Assembly (NCBI GenBank): GCA_030147505.1
Contig: JASBVG010000025.1
Span: 62,001-126,000, forward strand
Reading direction: 5' to 3'
DNA: 64,000 nucleotides
Source: Tardiphaga sp.
Lineage (GTDB): Bacteria > Pseudomonadota > Alphaproteobacteria > Rhizobiales > Xanthobacteraceae
This document shows, one piece after another, positions 14,948-24,196 of this stretch. The number at the start of each line of letters is the position of its first letter. The stretch's first letter is position 1. The position numbers and the translations under genes are program-made. Under the pieces are notes generated by a model that did not search any database, was not told the origin of the DNA, and saw only the letters and a list, made by a program, of their open reading frames with translations.

Positions 14948-16180
14948 ATGCCTGGACCTCTGACGATCGGACGATGCGCTGCGCTTTTCGTTGCAGGTCT
15001 TGTTGCTCTCGTCTCCCCCGCCTTCGCCCAGCGCGGCGCTTCCTGCCATGGCGGGCAGAACTTCGATCAATTCCTCGCCGGACTGAAGCAGCAGGCTGTC
15101 GCTGCCGGAGTTTCGCAGCAGGCAATGGCGGGAGCGGCGCCTTACCTCGTTTACGACCAGGGCATCGTCAATCGCGACCGCGGGCAAAAAGTGTTCGGGC
15201 AGTTGTTCACGCAGTTCGCCGGCCGCATGGCGGCGGACTACCGGATGCAGAACGGGCAGCTCAAGATCAGGCAGCATGCTGCGGCCTTTGCCCGCGCCGA
15301 GAAGGAATATGGCGTCCCGCCCGCCGTGATCGCGGCATTCTGGGCGCTGGAGAGCGATTTCGGCGTGCAGATGGGCAATCTGCAGACGCTGCGCTCGCTT
15401 GTCTCGCTGGCTTACGACTGCCGGCGCTCGAAAATGTTTCAGGACGAGACCATCGCGGCGCTGAAGATCATCGATCGCGGCGATCTCTCGCCCGCCGAGA
15501 TGATCGGCTCATGGGCCGGCGAACTCGGCCAGACACAATTCTTGCCGACGCATTATTTCAACTACGCCGTGGACTACGACGGCGATGGCCACCGCAACCT
15601 GCTGCGCAGCCCCGCCGACGTCATTGGCTCCACCGCGCATTACATCGCCACCGGATTGAAATGGCGGCGTGGCGAGCCATGGCTGCAGGAAGTGCGCGTC
15701 TCGGAGAACATCCCCTGGGATCAGGCCGACCTCACCATCAAGCTGCCGCGCGCGAAATGGGCATCGCTCGGCGTCAGCTATCCCGATGGACGACCGCTGC
15801 CGAACGACGACATGCCGGCGTCGCTGCTGCTGCCGATGGGACGGCATGGCCCGGCCTTCCTCGCTTATGCGAACTTCGCTGCCTATACCGAATGGAACAA
15901 CTCGCTGATCTATTCCACCACTGCAGCCTATCTCGCCACGCGCATCAATGGGGCATCGAAGATGCGCGGCCCTTCGGCGCCGGTTGCTCAGCTCTCGCAT
16001 AACGAGCTGCGCGAGCTGCAGCAGCTGCTGGTCAAGCGCGGCTTCAATGTCGGCAAGGTGGACGGCATTCTCGGCCAGCATAGCCGTACGGCTGTGAAGG
16101 CGATGCAGCTGAAATTCGGTCTGCCCGCAGATTCTTGGCCCACGGCAGAGTTGTTAGCAGCGTTGAAATCGGGGCAGTGA
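14948..16180 (+). CDS. Lytic murein transglycosylase (MltB family) with peptidoglycan-binding domain
   Basis: A 410-residue periplasmic protein. A signal peptide (LFVAGLVALVSPAFAQ, cleavage near residue 28) precedes an SLT-2/MltB catalytic domain with the catalytic glutamate at E135 in WALESDFG, followed by GELGQTQFLPTHYFNYAVDY, the family signature. A C-terminal PG_binding_1 domain follows (LRELQQLLVKRGFNVGKVDG, residues ~350-408). It cleaves the glycan strand to 1,6-anhydro-MurNAc ends during wall remodelling. The gene stands alone. Confidence 0.9.
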   Translation: MPGPLTIGRCAALFVAGLVALVSPAFAQRGASCHGGQNFDQFLAGLKQQAVAAGVSQQAMAGAAPYLVYDQGIVNRDRGQKVFGQLFTQFAGRMAADYRMQNGQLKIRQHAAAFARAEKEYGVPPAVIAAFWALESDFGVQMGNLQTLRSLVSLAYDCRRSKMFQDETIAALKIIDRGDLSPAEMIGSWAGELGQTQFLPTHYFNYAVDYDGDGHRNLLRSPADVIGSTAHYIATGLKWRRGEPWLQEVRVSENIPWDQADLTIKLPRAKWASLGVSYPDGRPLPNDDMPASLLLPMGRHGPAFLAYANFAAYTEWNNSLIYSTTAAYLATRINGASKMRGPSAPVAQLSHNELRELQQLLVKRGFNVGKVDGILGQHSRTAVKAMQLKFGLPADSWPTAELLAALKSGQ

Positions 16181-16366
16181 GCCGCGGATGGGTTTGCTCC
16201 GGCGCTTCGCGCCTGCGCTCTACCCATTCTATAGAAGCGCGAAAATTTCTTCTCTTTTGTCGTGCCGGGGCGGTTGAATTCAGCCGGCTGCGCCCCAACT
16301 CCATGCAGCAGCATCTTTCTCGAACCAGTTGCTGCACCCTTAAACGCATCACAAAAGAGCATGCCC

Positions 16367-16870
16367 ATGCCGTTCTATGATTCCGTCGTACCCGCTTATC
16401 TGCAGATGCTGGGCACCATGTCCGCCGGCCTTAAAAAGGCCGAAGCCTATGCGGCGGCGAGGAAAATCGAGCCGGTGGTGTTGCTCGGCACGCGCCTGTT
16501 CCCGGATATGCTTCCGCTGAGCCGGCAGGTGCAATTGGCCTGCGACTTTGCCACCAAGGGCAGCGCGCGCCTCTCGGGAAGCGAGGTCCCGTCAGTACCG
16601 GATACCGAGACGACTTTCGAAGAACTGCAACAACGCATCGCCAAAACCGTGGACTACCTGAAGACCTTCAAGCCCGCGCAATTCGACGGCGCCGAGACCC
16701 GCGAGATCACCTTTCCCACCGGCCCCGGCAAGACGACGACGCTCACCGGCCAGCAATTCCTCACCAGCTTCTCGCTACCGAGCTTCTACTTCCACGTCAC
16801 CACCGCGCACGGCATTCTCCGCATGTGCGGTATCGATGTCGGCAAGCGCGACTTCCTCGGTGCGAACTGA
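16367..16870 (+). CDS. DUF1993 domain-containing protein
   Basis: A 167-residue DUF1993 protein: MPFYDSVVPAYLQMLGTM at the start, FPDMLPLSRQVQLACDFATK in the middle, and PSFYFHVTTAHGILRMCGIDVG near the end, matching the DinB-like four-helix family. A His in FHVTTAHGILR may be a metal ligand as in DinB proteins. A second ATG at 16361 gives two extra residues (MP); AGAG at 16356-16359 is better spaced for 16367. The function is unknown. Confidence 0.8.
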   Translation: MPFYDSVVPAYLQMLGTMSAGLKKAEAYAAARKIEPVVLLGTRLFPDMLPLSRQVQLACDFATKGSARLSGSEVPSVPDTETTFEELQQRIAKTVDYLKTFKPAQFDGAETREITFPTGPGKTTTLTGQQFLTSFSLPSFYFHVTTAHGILRMCGIDVGKRDFLGAN

Positions 16871-17048
16871 GCGACGATGCGGAGAGGACAAGTCGATGTC
16901 TCCCACTGTGACGGCGATGTCGTCTTTGTTCAATCCGCGCCTGCGATAGCTGAATATTCTTTCGTCTTCGACATGTCCGCGCCCGCCTTGCCAATTGCGG
17001 CTGTAATGCGCAATTCCATCTCCACCAGTCCCTTCCGGAGCTTTCCTG

Positions 17049-18140
17049 ATGAGCACGTCCAAACTCTTTGAGCCCTATAAAGTCGGCAACATCACGCTGT
17101 CGAACCGCACGGCGATGGCACCGCTGACGCGCAATCGCGCGGTGGGCGGTTTCGTACCGAACCCGCTGGCGGTTGATTACTACAGCCAGCGCGCCAGCGC
17201 CGGTTTGCTGATCACCGAAGCGAGCCAGATCTCGCAACAGGGACAGGGCTATCAGGACACTCCCGGCATCTACACGCAGGAGCAGGTCGCGGGCTGGAAG
17301 AAGGTCGCCGACGCCGTGCACGCCAAGGGCGGCCACATCTTCATTCAGCTCTGGCATGTCGGCCGCATCTCGCATAGCAGCCTGCAACCGAATGGCGGCA
17401 AGCCCGTCTCGGCTTCGGCGATCACTGCCAAGACCAAGACCTTCGTCAATAACAGCTTCACCGACGTCTCCGAACCCCGCGCGCTCGAACTCGCCGAGAT
17501 TCCCGGTCTGATCGATGACTACAAGCGCGCGGCGCGGAATGCCGCCGAGGCTGGCTTCGACGGCGTCGAAATCCACGCCGCCAACGGCTATCTGCTCGAG
17601 CAGTTCGCCCGCGCGAGCACAAACAAGCGCACCGATGCCTATGGCGGGTCGATCGAAAACCGCTCGAAACTGATCCTCGAAGTGGCACAGGCCGTCTCGA
17701 AGGAAATCGGCAGCGACAAGACCGGCATTCGCATCTCGCCGGTGACCCCGGCGAATGACGCCGCCATCGACGATGACGCACAGAAACTGTTCGACTACAT
17801 CACCGACGGGCTGAGCGCCGAGAAGCTCGTCTATCTGCATGTGGTGGAAGGCGCCACCGGCGGTCCGCGCGACAATGCACCATTCGACTATACGAGCCTG
17901 CGCAAGCGTTTTTCCGGCACCTACATCGCCAACAACGGCTTCGATCTCGCACTGGCGGAGAAGGTGCTGGCAGCGGATGCGGCAGACCTGATCGCCTTCG
18001 GCAAGCCGTTCATCTCTAACCCGGATCTGGTGGAACGGTTGAAGGTCGGCGCCGCGCTGAACGAGCCGGACAAGGCGACCTTCTATGGCGGCGGTGCAAA
18101 GGGTTATACGGATTACCCGACACTGGCTGTGGCAAAGTAA
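17049..18140 (+). CDS. nemA: Old yellow enzyme family alkene reductase (NemA-like)
   Basis: A 363-residue FMN-dependent ene-reductase of the NADH:flavin oxidoreductase / old yellow enzyme family. The H176/N179 pair in EIHAANGYLLEQF binds the substrate carbonyl or nitro group, and Y181 supplies the proton. The N-terminal LFEPYKVGNITLSNRTAMAP and the C-terminal ANNGFDLALAEKVL FMN-phosphate region are typical of NemA and GlycTN reductase. It reduces activated alkenes such as N-ethylmaleimide, using NADPH, in the cytoplasm. The gene has CCGGAG before the ATG. It stands alone with no TetR (NemR) next to it. Confidence 0.9.
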   Translation: MSTSKLFEPYKVGNITLSNRTAMAPLTRNRAVGGFVPNPLAVDYYSQRASAGLLITEASQISQQGQGYQDTPGIYTQEQVAGWKKVADAVHAKGGHIFIQLWHVGRISHSSLQPNGGKPVSASAITAKTKTFVNNSFTDVSEPRALELAEIPGLIDDYKRAARNAAEAGFDGVEIHAANGYLLEQFARASTNKRTDAYGGSIENRSKLILEVAQAVSKEIGSDKTGIRISPVTPANDAAIDDDAQKLFDYITDGLSAEKLVYLHVVEGATGGPRDNAPFDYTSLRKRFSGTYIANNGFDLALAEKVLAADAADLIAFGKPFISNPDLVERLKVGAALNEPDKATFYGGGAKGYTDYPTLAVAK

Positions 18141-18258
18141 AGCTGTGGAGCGAGACGTCGTTATCCCAACCGACGACGCTCAATCGGCTCGCATGACGCG
18201 CTGCTCTTCCACAGAGGAAAGAATGTGAGCGTTAAGTAGACCCGTCGCTTGAATATCT

Positions 18259-18298
18259 GCTGGCTCAGCGTTCCCGGATCGGGGATCGCTGAGCCAGC
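18259..18298. terminator. Hairpin between convergent genes
   Basis: A 12-bp perfect stem, GCTGGCTCAGCG / CGCTGAGCCAGC, encloses a second small stem (TTCCC / GGGGA). It lies between the convergent nemA and Bug-protein genes and probably ends transcription from both sides, though neither strand shows a strong T-run. Confidence 0.55.
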
Positions 18299-18367
18299 TC
18301 ATCTATGAGTTCAACCAGGCATTTTCGACAATCATGGTGCCGCCGGCAGAACCGACCGGGCATCGTC

Positions 18368-19351
18368 TTACTCAGCCTTGGCTCCGGTCTCTTGGACGAT
18401 CCTGGCCCATCGGGTCGCTTCGGCCTGCATGTAGTCGGCATAGTCCTTGTCAGTACCGCCAAGTACGATCGAGCCGAGCTCGACGAGGCGTTTCTTCACC
18501 TCGGGTGACTGCAATGTTCTTCCCAATGCGCTCGACAGTTTCCTGGTCACATCCTTCGGTGTGTCGGCCGGAACGAGAAGGCCTTGCCAGGCGCCGATAT
18601 CCATCGTCTGCAATCCGAACGCTTCGCGCATGGTAGGGACATTAGGAAGTTGTGGAATGCGCTGCGCATGGGTAACGGCAACCGCTTTCAGCGACTCGCT
18701 TTCCAGATGCGAGGAGATTTCGTTGATGGGCAGAAACATGAACTGCACGGAGCCACCGAGCATATCCGTAATGGCCGGCGCGCTACCACGATACGCCACA
18801 TGAGCAGCCTTCGTTCCAGTCTCCTTGAGGAACAGCGCGCCGGCCAGGTGAAGCAGCGCGCCGCGTCCCGAGGAAGCGTAGTTTACCTTGCCGTCCTGTT
18901 CCTTGAGCCACGCGACCAGTTCGGCAGGATTGGTTGTGGGGACTGATTTGCCGACGACCAACACGAGTGGAATGGTTGCCGTCAGCGAGATCGGTTCGAA
19001 GTCCTTCGCTTGAAATCCCGGATTCGCATAGACCGAAGGCGCCAGTGCGACAGCAGAGGTCGCGTAGAAAATGGAATACCCGTCCGGAGCCGATTTCTTT
19101 GCCTCGACCGCGCCGAGATTTCCTCCGGCCCCGCCCTTGTTCTCGATGACGATTGAACCACCGAGTTCGGCTCCAAGCTTCTGACTGACGATGCGCGCAT
19201 TTATATCTGCCGAGCCACCGGGCGCAAAGGCAACAATCATCCGTACCGGACGAGTCGGGTAGTCGTCCGCCGCATGCAAGGGAGATTGAGTGACGATCAC
19301 AACCGCTGTGACGCCGATCAGACGCCGGGCAAGATCAGTGATTTTTACCAT
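18368..19351 (-). CDS. Bug-type tripartite tricarboxylate transporter substrate-binding protein
   Basis: A 327-residue periplasmic binding protein. A signal peptide (ITDLARRLIGVTAVVIVTQS, cut after LHA) precedes YPTRPVRMIVAFAPGGSADI, the family start, with VNYASSGRGALLHLAG and AHVAYRGSAPAITDMLGG in the two lobes. It captures a carboxylate for a TctAB-like permease, which is not encoded nearby. It has a strong GGAGG before the ATG. It is last in the cluster after rraA and the DUF1932 dehydrogenase, so the substrate probably feeds those enzymes. Confidence 0.88.
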   Translation of the reverse strand: MVKITDLARRLIGVTAVVIVTQSPLHAADDYPTRPVRMIVAFAPGGSADINARIVSQKLGAELGGSIVIENKGGAGGNLGAVEAKKSAPDGYSIFYATSAVALAPSVYANPGFQAKDFEPISLTATIPLVLVVGKSVPTTNPAELVAWLKEQDGKVNYASSGRGALLHLAGALFLKETGTKAAHVAYRGSAPAITDMLGGSVQFMFLPINEISSHLESESLKAVAVTHAQRIPQLPNVPTMREAFGLQTMDIGAWQGLLVPADTPKDVTRKLSSALGRTLQSPEVKKRLVELGSIVLGGTDKDYADYMQAEATRWARIVQETGAKAE

Positions 19352-19501
19352 TTCGATTTTCCTCCGATTTATGTTCTGACAGGCGAAGCGCGGGTGCCAT
19401 GGATCGCCGCATGGCGAAGATCCGGAGCTTCGACATCATGGTGTTCTTCCCGGGAACAGGATTGACCGTCTCGTTCTAGCGACGACTTGCCGGTCTGATG
19501 G

Positions 19502-20404
19502 TCAAACCGCTTTCATCTTGGCCGCGATAGCGTCGATCGCCGCCTTGTGGTCAGGCGGTTCGATGCCCTTGAAATCGTCCTTCAGCCCGAGATCGGCCTT
19601 CCACCGCAATCGCGCGGCGACGGCGCGCGCCATGACCGGCTCGATACCAGCGTCTGCCACGGCTTCCGCCGACATTTCGAGTTCTTCCGCTCGTCGTTTG
19701 GCGTGGATGATCCCGGACGGAATCAAGCTCTCCACCGTATCCATCCACGGCCGCGCCAGGGTTTTCGATGCAGAGGCGAGAACGATCTCGTCGATGCCAT
19801 AGTGACGAGCTGCAAGAAGCATTTCGTCGGTCAGCGCTTCGATACCCTTGATCAGCACCGAGCGAAGAATTTTGATCCCCGAAGCCCGGCCAAGCTCATC
19901 GCCGACGAACTCAATCTGCATTCCCCAAGGATTGAGCAGATCACGCACACGTTCGCCGGTCGGGCCGCTCGACAGGATCGGCATTGCATATCCGTTTTTT
20001 GGCGTACCCTCGATCGAGGCGTCACCGATCAATGCGCCGGTGGCCATCAGGCGCTGTGCCACGCCAATCTTGATCTTCGGGGTCGCGGAAGCGAAGTCGA
20101 TGAAGGCATGACGCGATGTCAGACAGGGAGCGAAAGCGGCAGCGCTTTCGAGCGACACCGATCCCGGCGTCACGCTGACGATCAGATCGGCTGCATCGGC
20201 AAGTTCCTGGTTCGAGCGAACCAGGGTGACGCCGGATGCTTTGGCCCGTTGCTGGATCAGGCTGCTGTAAGGGCCATCGAATGCGTATTTATCGTAGCAA
20301 TGGATCGAGTCGAACCCCGCCTTGCGAAGCCCTGCGCCGAGCGTACTTCCAATCTCGCCATAACCGACGAGACCAAGCCTGAACTGAACACGGGCTTCCG
20401 CCAT
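19502..20404 (-). CDS. NAD(P)-dependent oxidoreductase with DUF1932 C-terminal domain
   Basis: A 300-residue beta-hydroxyacid-dehydrogenase-like protein. The N-terminal Rossmann motif is LGLVGYGEIGSTLGAGLRKAG (GxGxxG as GYGEIG, about residues 13-18). The C-terminal helical half carries the DUF1932 region (RRAEELEMSAEAVADAGIEP and HKAAIDAIAAKM). It is expected to oxidise a hydroxyacid or related small molecule in the same pathway as the adjacent rraA. GGGAGGAAACG precedes the ATG. It is 39 bases from rraA and lies in the same orientation, making an operon. The exact substrate is unknown. Confidence 0.85.
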   Translation of the reverse strand: MAEARVQFRLGLVGYGEIGSTLGAGLRKAGFDSIHCYDKYAFDGPYSSLIQQRAKASGVTLVRSNQELADAADLIVSVTPGSVSLESAAAFAPCLTSRHAFIDFASATPKIKIGVAQRLMATGALIGDASIEGTPKNGYAMPILSSGPTGERVRDLLNPWGMQIEFVGDELGRASGIKILRSVLIKGIEALTDEMLLAARHYGIDEIVLASASKTLARPWMDTVESLIPSGIIHAKRRAEELEMSAEAVADAGIEPVMARAVAARLRWKADLGLKDDFKGIEPPDHKAAIDAIAAKMKAV

Positions 20405-20443
20405 CGTTTCCTCCCTGAAGTCGCACCTTTCGCCGGTGGCTCG

Positions 20444-21058
20444 TTACTTGGTGTATGCACCTTTGTAGGTGCCATCCCGCACGCTCTGCAGGATCATCTC
20501 TTCCTTATCCGTCTGAGCCTGCACCGCCTTCCAAAGATCCACGGCAGCAGATGGCGGAAACGCGACGACGCCGTCTTCGTCGCCGACGACGATGTCGCCG
20601 GGATTGACGACCATGCCGCCAATCGAGACGGGGACATTCATTGCGCCGGGACCGTTTTTGTAAGGACCGCGATGAATGGCCGCGCGCGCGAAGACAGGAA
20701 AATCCGAGTTGGAAAGGATAGCTGCGTCGCGCACGGCGCCGTCGACCACCAATCCGGCCGCCCCCCGCGTCTGCGCAATCAAGGCCATGATTTCGCCGAC
20801 CAGTGCCCGGCTCGTGTCGCCACCGCCATCGACGACCAAAACGTCACCCGGCTGAAACAGATCGAGCGCCTGATGGATCGTGCGGTTGTCACCGGATGCC
20901 GTTCTGATCGTGAAGGCCACACCGGACATCACGCCACCGCGATGGAAATGGCGGAGGCCTACCGCACCAGGCAGACGATCGAGATTGTCGCTGATCAAGG
21001 CCGTCGGCGTCGCGCTGAACAGCGCAGCAATCTCCCTTGCGGAGGTTGATCCCAGCAT
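20444..21058 (-). CDS. RraA-like aldolase / demethylmenaquinone methyltransferase-like protein
   Basis: A 204-residue RraA-fold protein with GDVLVVDGGGDTSRALVGEI (about residues 79-98), GAAGLVVDGAVRDAA and GGMVVNPGDIVVGDEDGVV. In the family these belong to class II pyruvate aldolases, the 4-hydroxy-4-methyl-2-oxoglutarate / 4-carboxy-4-hydroxy-2-oxoadipate aldolase type. The D and R of the VDGAVRD motif are the family metal and substrate ligands. I chose the ATG at 21058, because AAGGGAG is seven bases upstream; an in-frame upstream ATG would need a start inside the promoter. An aldolase role is likely from neighbours. Confidence 0.83.
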   Translation of the reverse strand: MLGSTSAREIAALFSATPTALISDNLDRLPGAVGLRHFHRGGVMSGVAFTIRTASGDNRTIHQALDLFQPGDVLVVDGGGDTSRALVGEIMALIAQTRGAAGLVVDGAVRDAAILSNSDFPVFARAAIHRGPYKNGPGAMNVPVSIGGMVVNPGDIVVGDEDGVVAFPPSAAVDLWKAVQAQTDKEEMILQSVRDGTYKGAYTK

Positions 21059-21079
21059 GTGTTTTCTCCCTTGAGAAGA

Positions 21080-21107
21080 AAAGTACAAAAATAATACAAT
21101 ATGTCAA
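21080..21107 (-). promoter_or_regulatory. Promoter of the rraA operon
   Basis: On the minus strand a perfect TTGACA (21107-21102) is separated by 16 bases from TACTTT (21085-21080), about 20 bases ahead of the rraA start. The spacer is very AT-rich (TATTGTATTATTTTTG), unlike the surroundings. The divergent GntR gene probably controls it. Assignment is by sequence only. Confidence 0.45.
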
Positions 21108-21227
21108 CATGATCGACTTTTCAGGCCAAAAGCCAGGAAATTACGTACACAAAACAAACAATTAGGTTTCAGCCTGCTTTGCTCTAAACCGTCTGATCGA
21201 ACAGTTTTCGGAGTGTGGGACGCCTGG

Positions 21228-21905
21228 ATGAGACGAGGGCAGGACAAAGCGTACGATATCTTGCGGCAACGTCTGGTCGGCGGACACTACCTGCCCGGGT
21301 TTCATTTGCGTGAGGAAGCATTGGCCCTGGAGTTCGATGTCAGCCGGACCCCCATACGTGCTGCACTCAAGCGGCTGGTCGAGGATGGCCTCGCCACCGC
21401 AGATGCGGGCCAAGGCGTTCATGTCGCGACCTGGAGCGAAGCGGATATCGAAGAGACTTTCCAGATCCGTATTCTGCTCGAACCGCATGCTGCTGAACTC
21501 GCAGTCCAGCGCGGCGGCGACGCGCTGGTCGCACGCCTCGAAGCCTGCAACGCTAAAATGGAGCAGGCGATCAAACAACGCGGAGCTGTCGCGATCATTC
21601 AGGAAACCAATCGAGACTTCCACCAGACATTGCTGGAATTCTCCGGAGCCCCGCGGCTGCGGGCAATCCTTCAACCGATGATAGATATGCCCATCGTCAT
21701 ACGGTCTTTCTTTCTCTACTCTTCCGAGGAGTTGACGCAGAGCCTCAATCATCATCGCGACATTACCTTTGCGGCACGCGCAAGAGACGGCCTGCTCGGT
21801 ATGAATGCGATGCAATTGCACCTGCGGATGTCACACGCGCGTGTGCAGCGACACCGTCGAGAAATGTCCGCTGATGCCCAGCGGCGCTCTCGCGAGAGCA
21901 GCTGA
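21228..21905 (+). CDS. GntR family transcriptional regulator (FCD domain)
   Basis: A 225-residue GntR/FadR-type regulator. The winged helix-turn-helix is YDILRQRLVGGHYLPGFHLR, then EEALALEFDVSRTPIRAALKRL (residues ~7-47). The FCD effector domain carries the metal-type residues D/H in NRDFHQTLLEFSG and LNHHRDITFAAR. It likely senses a metabolite of the rraA pathway and represses that divergent operon. The ATG at 21228, with GGGA upstream, is preferred; a GTG at 21213 would add MWDAW. It ends ahead of the bidirectional terminator at 21962. Confidence 0.86.
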   Translation: MRRGQDKAYDILRQRLVGGHYLPGFHLREEALALEFDVSRTPIRAALKRLVEDGLATADAGQGVHVATWSEADIEETFQIRILLEPHAAELAVQRGGDALVARLEACNAKMEQAIKQRGAVAIIQETNRDFHQTLLEFSGAPRLRAILQPMIDMPIVIRSFFLYSSEELTQSLNHHRDITFAARARDGLLGMNAMQLHLRMSHARVQRHRREMSADAQRRSRESS

Positions 21906-21961
21906 TACGTCCCGCCCGGCCCACCGCTGAACAAAACGGCGAAGCAAGGATCACCTGAAAG

Positions 21962-21989
21962 AAAAGGCCGGGATTGCTCCCGGCCTTTT
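21962..21989. terminator. Bidirectional rho-independent terminator
   Basis: A 12-bp stem, AAAAGGCCGGGA / TCCCGGCCTTTT, around a TTGC loop with T-runs on both strands. It lies between the plus-strand GntR gene and the minus-strand end of the glp operon (glpV), serving both. Confidence 0.88.
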
Positions 21990-22008
21990 TGTTTGATCTA
22001 GCCCAATC

Positions 22009-23802
22009 TCAATTCGCAGAAGCGCGCTTCTGCGGTGGGGTCGCCGGCCACGACTTGATCAGCGTGTCATAGTCCACCGTCTCGCCCTTCGGCTTCTCAT
22101 TCGCCAGCTTGCGCTGGGGCGCGAAATTGCCGTCCTTGGCGGACTTGTTGTACCAGAACTCCGCGGTCTCCTTCTTGTTCAGCTTCGGACCGCAGTCGCC
22201 CTGCACTTTCGAACGCTCCAGACGCTCAAGCACCGAGTCCTGCGCAGCTGCCAGCGAGTCCATCGCCTGCTGCGGAGTCTTCGAGCCCGAGGCGGCATCG
22301 CCGATATTCTGCCACCACAGCTGTGCCAGCTTCGGATAGTCCGGGATGTTGTTGCCGGTGGGCGACCACTGCACGCGGGCCGGCGAGCGATAGAACTCGA
22401 CCAGACCGCCGAGCTTCGGCGCGCGCTCCGTGAACGACTTGTCCCAGATATCGCTCTCGCGGATGAAGGTGAGACCGACATGGCTCTTCTTCAGCGACAC
22501 CGACTTCGAGGTGATGAACTGCAGATAGAGCCAGGCGGCCTTGCGGCGATCCGGCGGCGTCGACTTGAGCAGCGTGCCAGAGCCCACGTCCTGATAGCCG
22601 AGCTTCATGCCTTCCTTCCAGTAGGAGCCATGCGGCGACGGCGCCATGCGCCACTTCGGCGTGCCATCGGCATTCATCACCGGCAGGCCGGGCTTCACCA
22701 TGTCGGCGGTGAAGGCGGTGTACCAGAAGATCTGCTGGGCGATGTTGCCCTGTGCCGGCACCGGGCCCGACTCCGAGAAGGTCATGCCCTGCGCCTGCGG
22801 CGGAGCATACTTCTTCATCCAGTCGAGATATTTCACGATCGAATAGACCGCGGCCGGACCATTGGTATCGCCACCACGCTCGATGGAGGAACCGACGGGA
22901 CGGCAGCCTTCCATGCGGATGCCCCATTCATCGACGGGCAGACCATTCGGCAGGCCCTTGTCGCCATTGCCGGCCATGGAGAGCCAGGCATCGGTGAAGC
23001 GCCAGCCGAGCGACGGGTCCTTCTTGCCATAGTCCATGTGGCCATAGACCTTGGTGCCGTTGATTTCCTTGATGTCGTTGGTGAAGAACTCGGCGATGTC
23101 CTCATAGGCCGACCAGTTCACGGGCACGCCGAGATCGTAGCCATATTTGGCCTTGAACTTGGCCTTGTAGTCGGGGTTGGTGAACCAGTCGTACCGGAAC
23201 CAGTAGACATTGGCGAATTGCTGGTCAGGCAGCTGATACATCTTCTTGTCCGGCCCGGTCGTGAACGACGTGCCGATGAAGTCCTTGATGTCGAGGGTCG
23301 GGCTGGTCACGTCCTTGCCTTCGCCGCTCATGTAGTCGGTCAGCGGGATGGTCTGGCCGTAGCGGAAATGCGTGCCGATCAGATCGCTATCGTTGATCCA
23401 GCCGTCATAGACATTCTTGCCGGACTGCATCTGCGTCTGCAGCTTCTCGACCACGTCGCCTTCCTGGATCAGGTCGTGCTTGAGCTTGATGCCGGTGATT
23501 TCCGAGAACGCCTTGGCGAGGGTGCGCGATTCGTATTCATGCGTGGTGATGGTCTCGGAGACGACATTGATCTCCATGCCCTTGAAGGGCGCGGCCGCCT
23601 TCTCGAACCACTGCAGCTCCTTGAGCTGCTCAGCCTTGGACAGCGTCGAAGGCTGGAATTCACTGTCGATCCATTTCTGGATCGTGGCGTCATCCGCCCT
23701 TGCCGGCGCTGCGAGCAGCGTCGTGGCAGCGATCAGCGCACAGGCGCTGGTCATCATGATACGGCGCGTCGGGTGACGGGCCTGAGTGGTCAGATGCCTC
23801 AT
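22009..23802 (-). CDS. glpV: Glycerol ABC transporter substrate-binding protein GlpV
   Basis: A 597-residue family 1 extracellular solute-binding protein, longer than maltose-type proteins. A signal peptide (ACALIAATTLLAAPARA) precedes the mature start DDATIQKWIDSEFQPSTLSK. Motifs such as TGIKLKHDLIQEGDVVEKLQ and FITSKSVSLKKSHVGLTFIR match the glycerol-binding GlpV described in Rhizobium leguminosarum. GGGAGGAA precedes the ATG. It is the last gene of the operon, 55 bases after glpU, and ends at the terminator at 21962-21989. It captures glycerol in the periplasm for GlpPQ/ST. Confidence 0.88.
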   Translation of the reverse strand: MRHLTTQARHPTRRIMMTSACALIAATTLLAAPARADDATIQKWIDSEFQPSTLSKAEQLKELQWFEKAAAPFKGMEINVVSETITTHEYESRTLAKAFSEITGIKLKHDLIQEGDVVEKLQTQMQSGKNVYDGWINDSDLIGTHFRYGQTIPLTDYMSGEGKDVTSPTLDIKDFIGTSFTTGPDKKMYQLPDQQFANVYWFRYDWFTNPDYKAKFKAKYGYDLGVPVNWSAYEDIAEFFTNDIKEINGTKVYGHMDYGKKDPSLGWRFTDAWLSMAGNGDKGLPNGLPVDEWGIRMEGCRPVGSSIERGGDTNGPAAVYSIVKYLDWMKKYAPPQAQGMTFSESGPVPAQGNIAQQIFWYTAFTADMVKPGLPVMNADGTPKWRMAPSPHGSYWKEGMKLGYQDVGSGTLLKSTPPDRRKAAWLYLQFITSKSVSLKKSHVGLTFIRESDIWDKSFTERAPKLGGLVEFYRSPARVQWSPTGNNIPDYPKLAQLWWQNIGDAASGSKTPQQAMDSLAAAQDSVLERLERSKVQGDCGPKLNKKETAEFWYNKSAKDGNFAPQRKLANEKPKGETVDYDTLIKSWPATPPQKRASAN

Positions 23803-23857
23803 TACTTCCTCCCATTTGTTCAGGCCGGGATTATCCCGTTCCTGCAGTCCAGACCGG

Positions 23858-24187
23858 TCAGACAGTGCGGAAAATTCCCACCGCCGCGACCAGCGAAATC
23901 AGTGTCGCAAACCAGAGATTCGAAATTTCAAAACCTTCTTCGCCGATCGGCAGCGTTGCGATCGGATCCGAGCCGATGAAACCAATCCACAGCAGATGGA
24001 TGACCGCGGCCGTGATCAGCGACAGAAACAGGCGATCGCCGCGCGTGGTCGGAATGCGGAGGATGCCGATACGCTCGGCTTCAGGGTAACGCACGGCGAG
24101 GACAGTCATCGTGCCAAGCATCAGAGCTATCGCCGCAAAGAAGATCGCGGTCGGCGGCGTCCAGGCCATCCATGCGATGTGATCCAT
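23858..24187 (-). CDS. glpU: DUF2160 membrane protein GlpU
   Basis: A 109-residue protein with three predicted membrane helices (TAIFFAAIALMLGTMTVLAV, LFLSLITAAVIHLLWIGFIG and ISNLWFATLISLVAAVGIFR). This is the DUF2160 family, which is found between permease and binding-protein genes of glycerol ABC operons. The precise role is unknown; it was named glpU in Rhizobium leguminosarum. AGGAG precedes the ATG, and it is nine bases after glpQ. It is likely an accessory subunit of the transporter. Confidence 0.85.
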   Translation of the reverse strand: MDHIAWMAWTPPTAIFFAAIALMLGTMTVLAVRYPEAERIGILRIPTTRGDRLFLSLITAAVIHLLWIGFIGSDPIATLPIGEEGFEISNLWFATLISLVAAVGIFRTV

Positions 24188-24196
24188 GATCGTCTC

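Noticed and set aside
22480-23979. Long plus-strand open frame of ~499 codons opposite glpV and glpU
   Set aside because: It is the antisense shadow of real genes in high-GC DNA; it lacks a sensible domain or ribosome binding site, while glpV has both.
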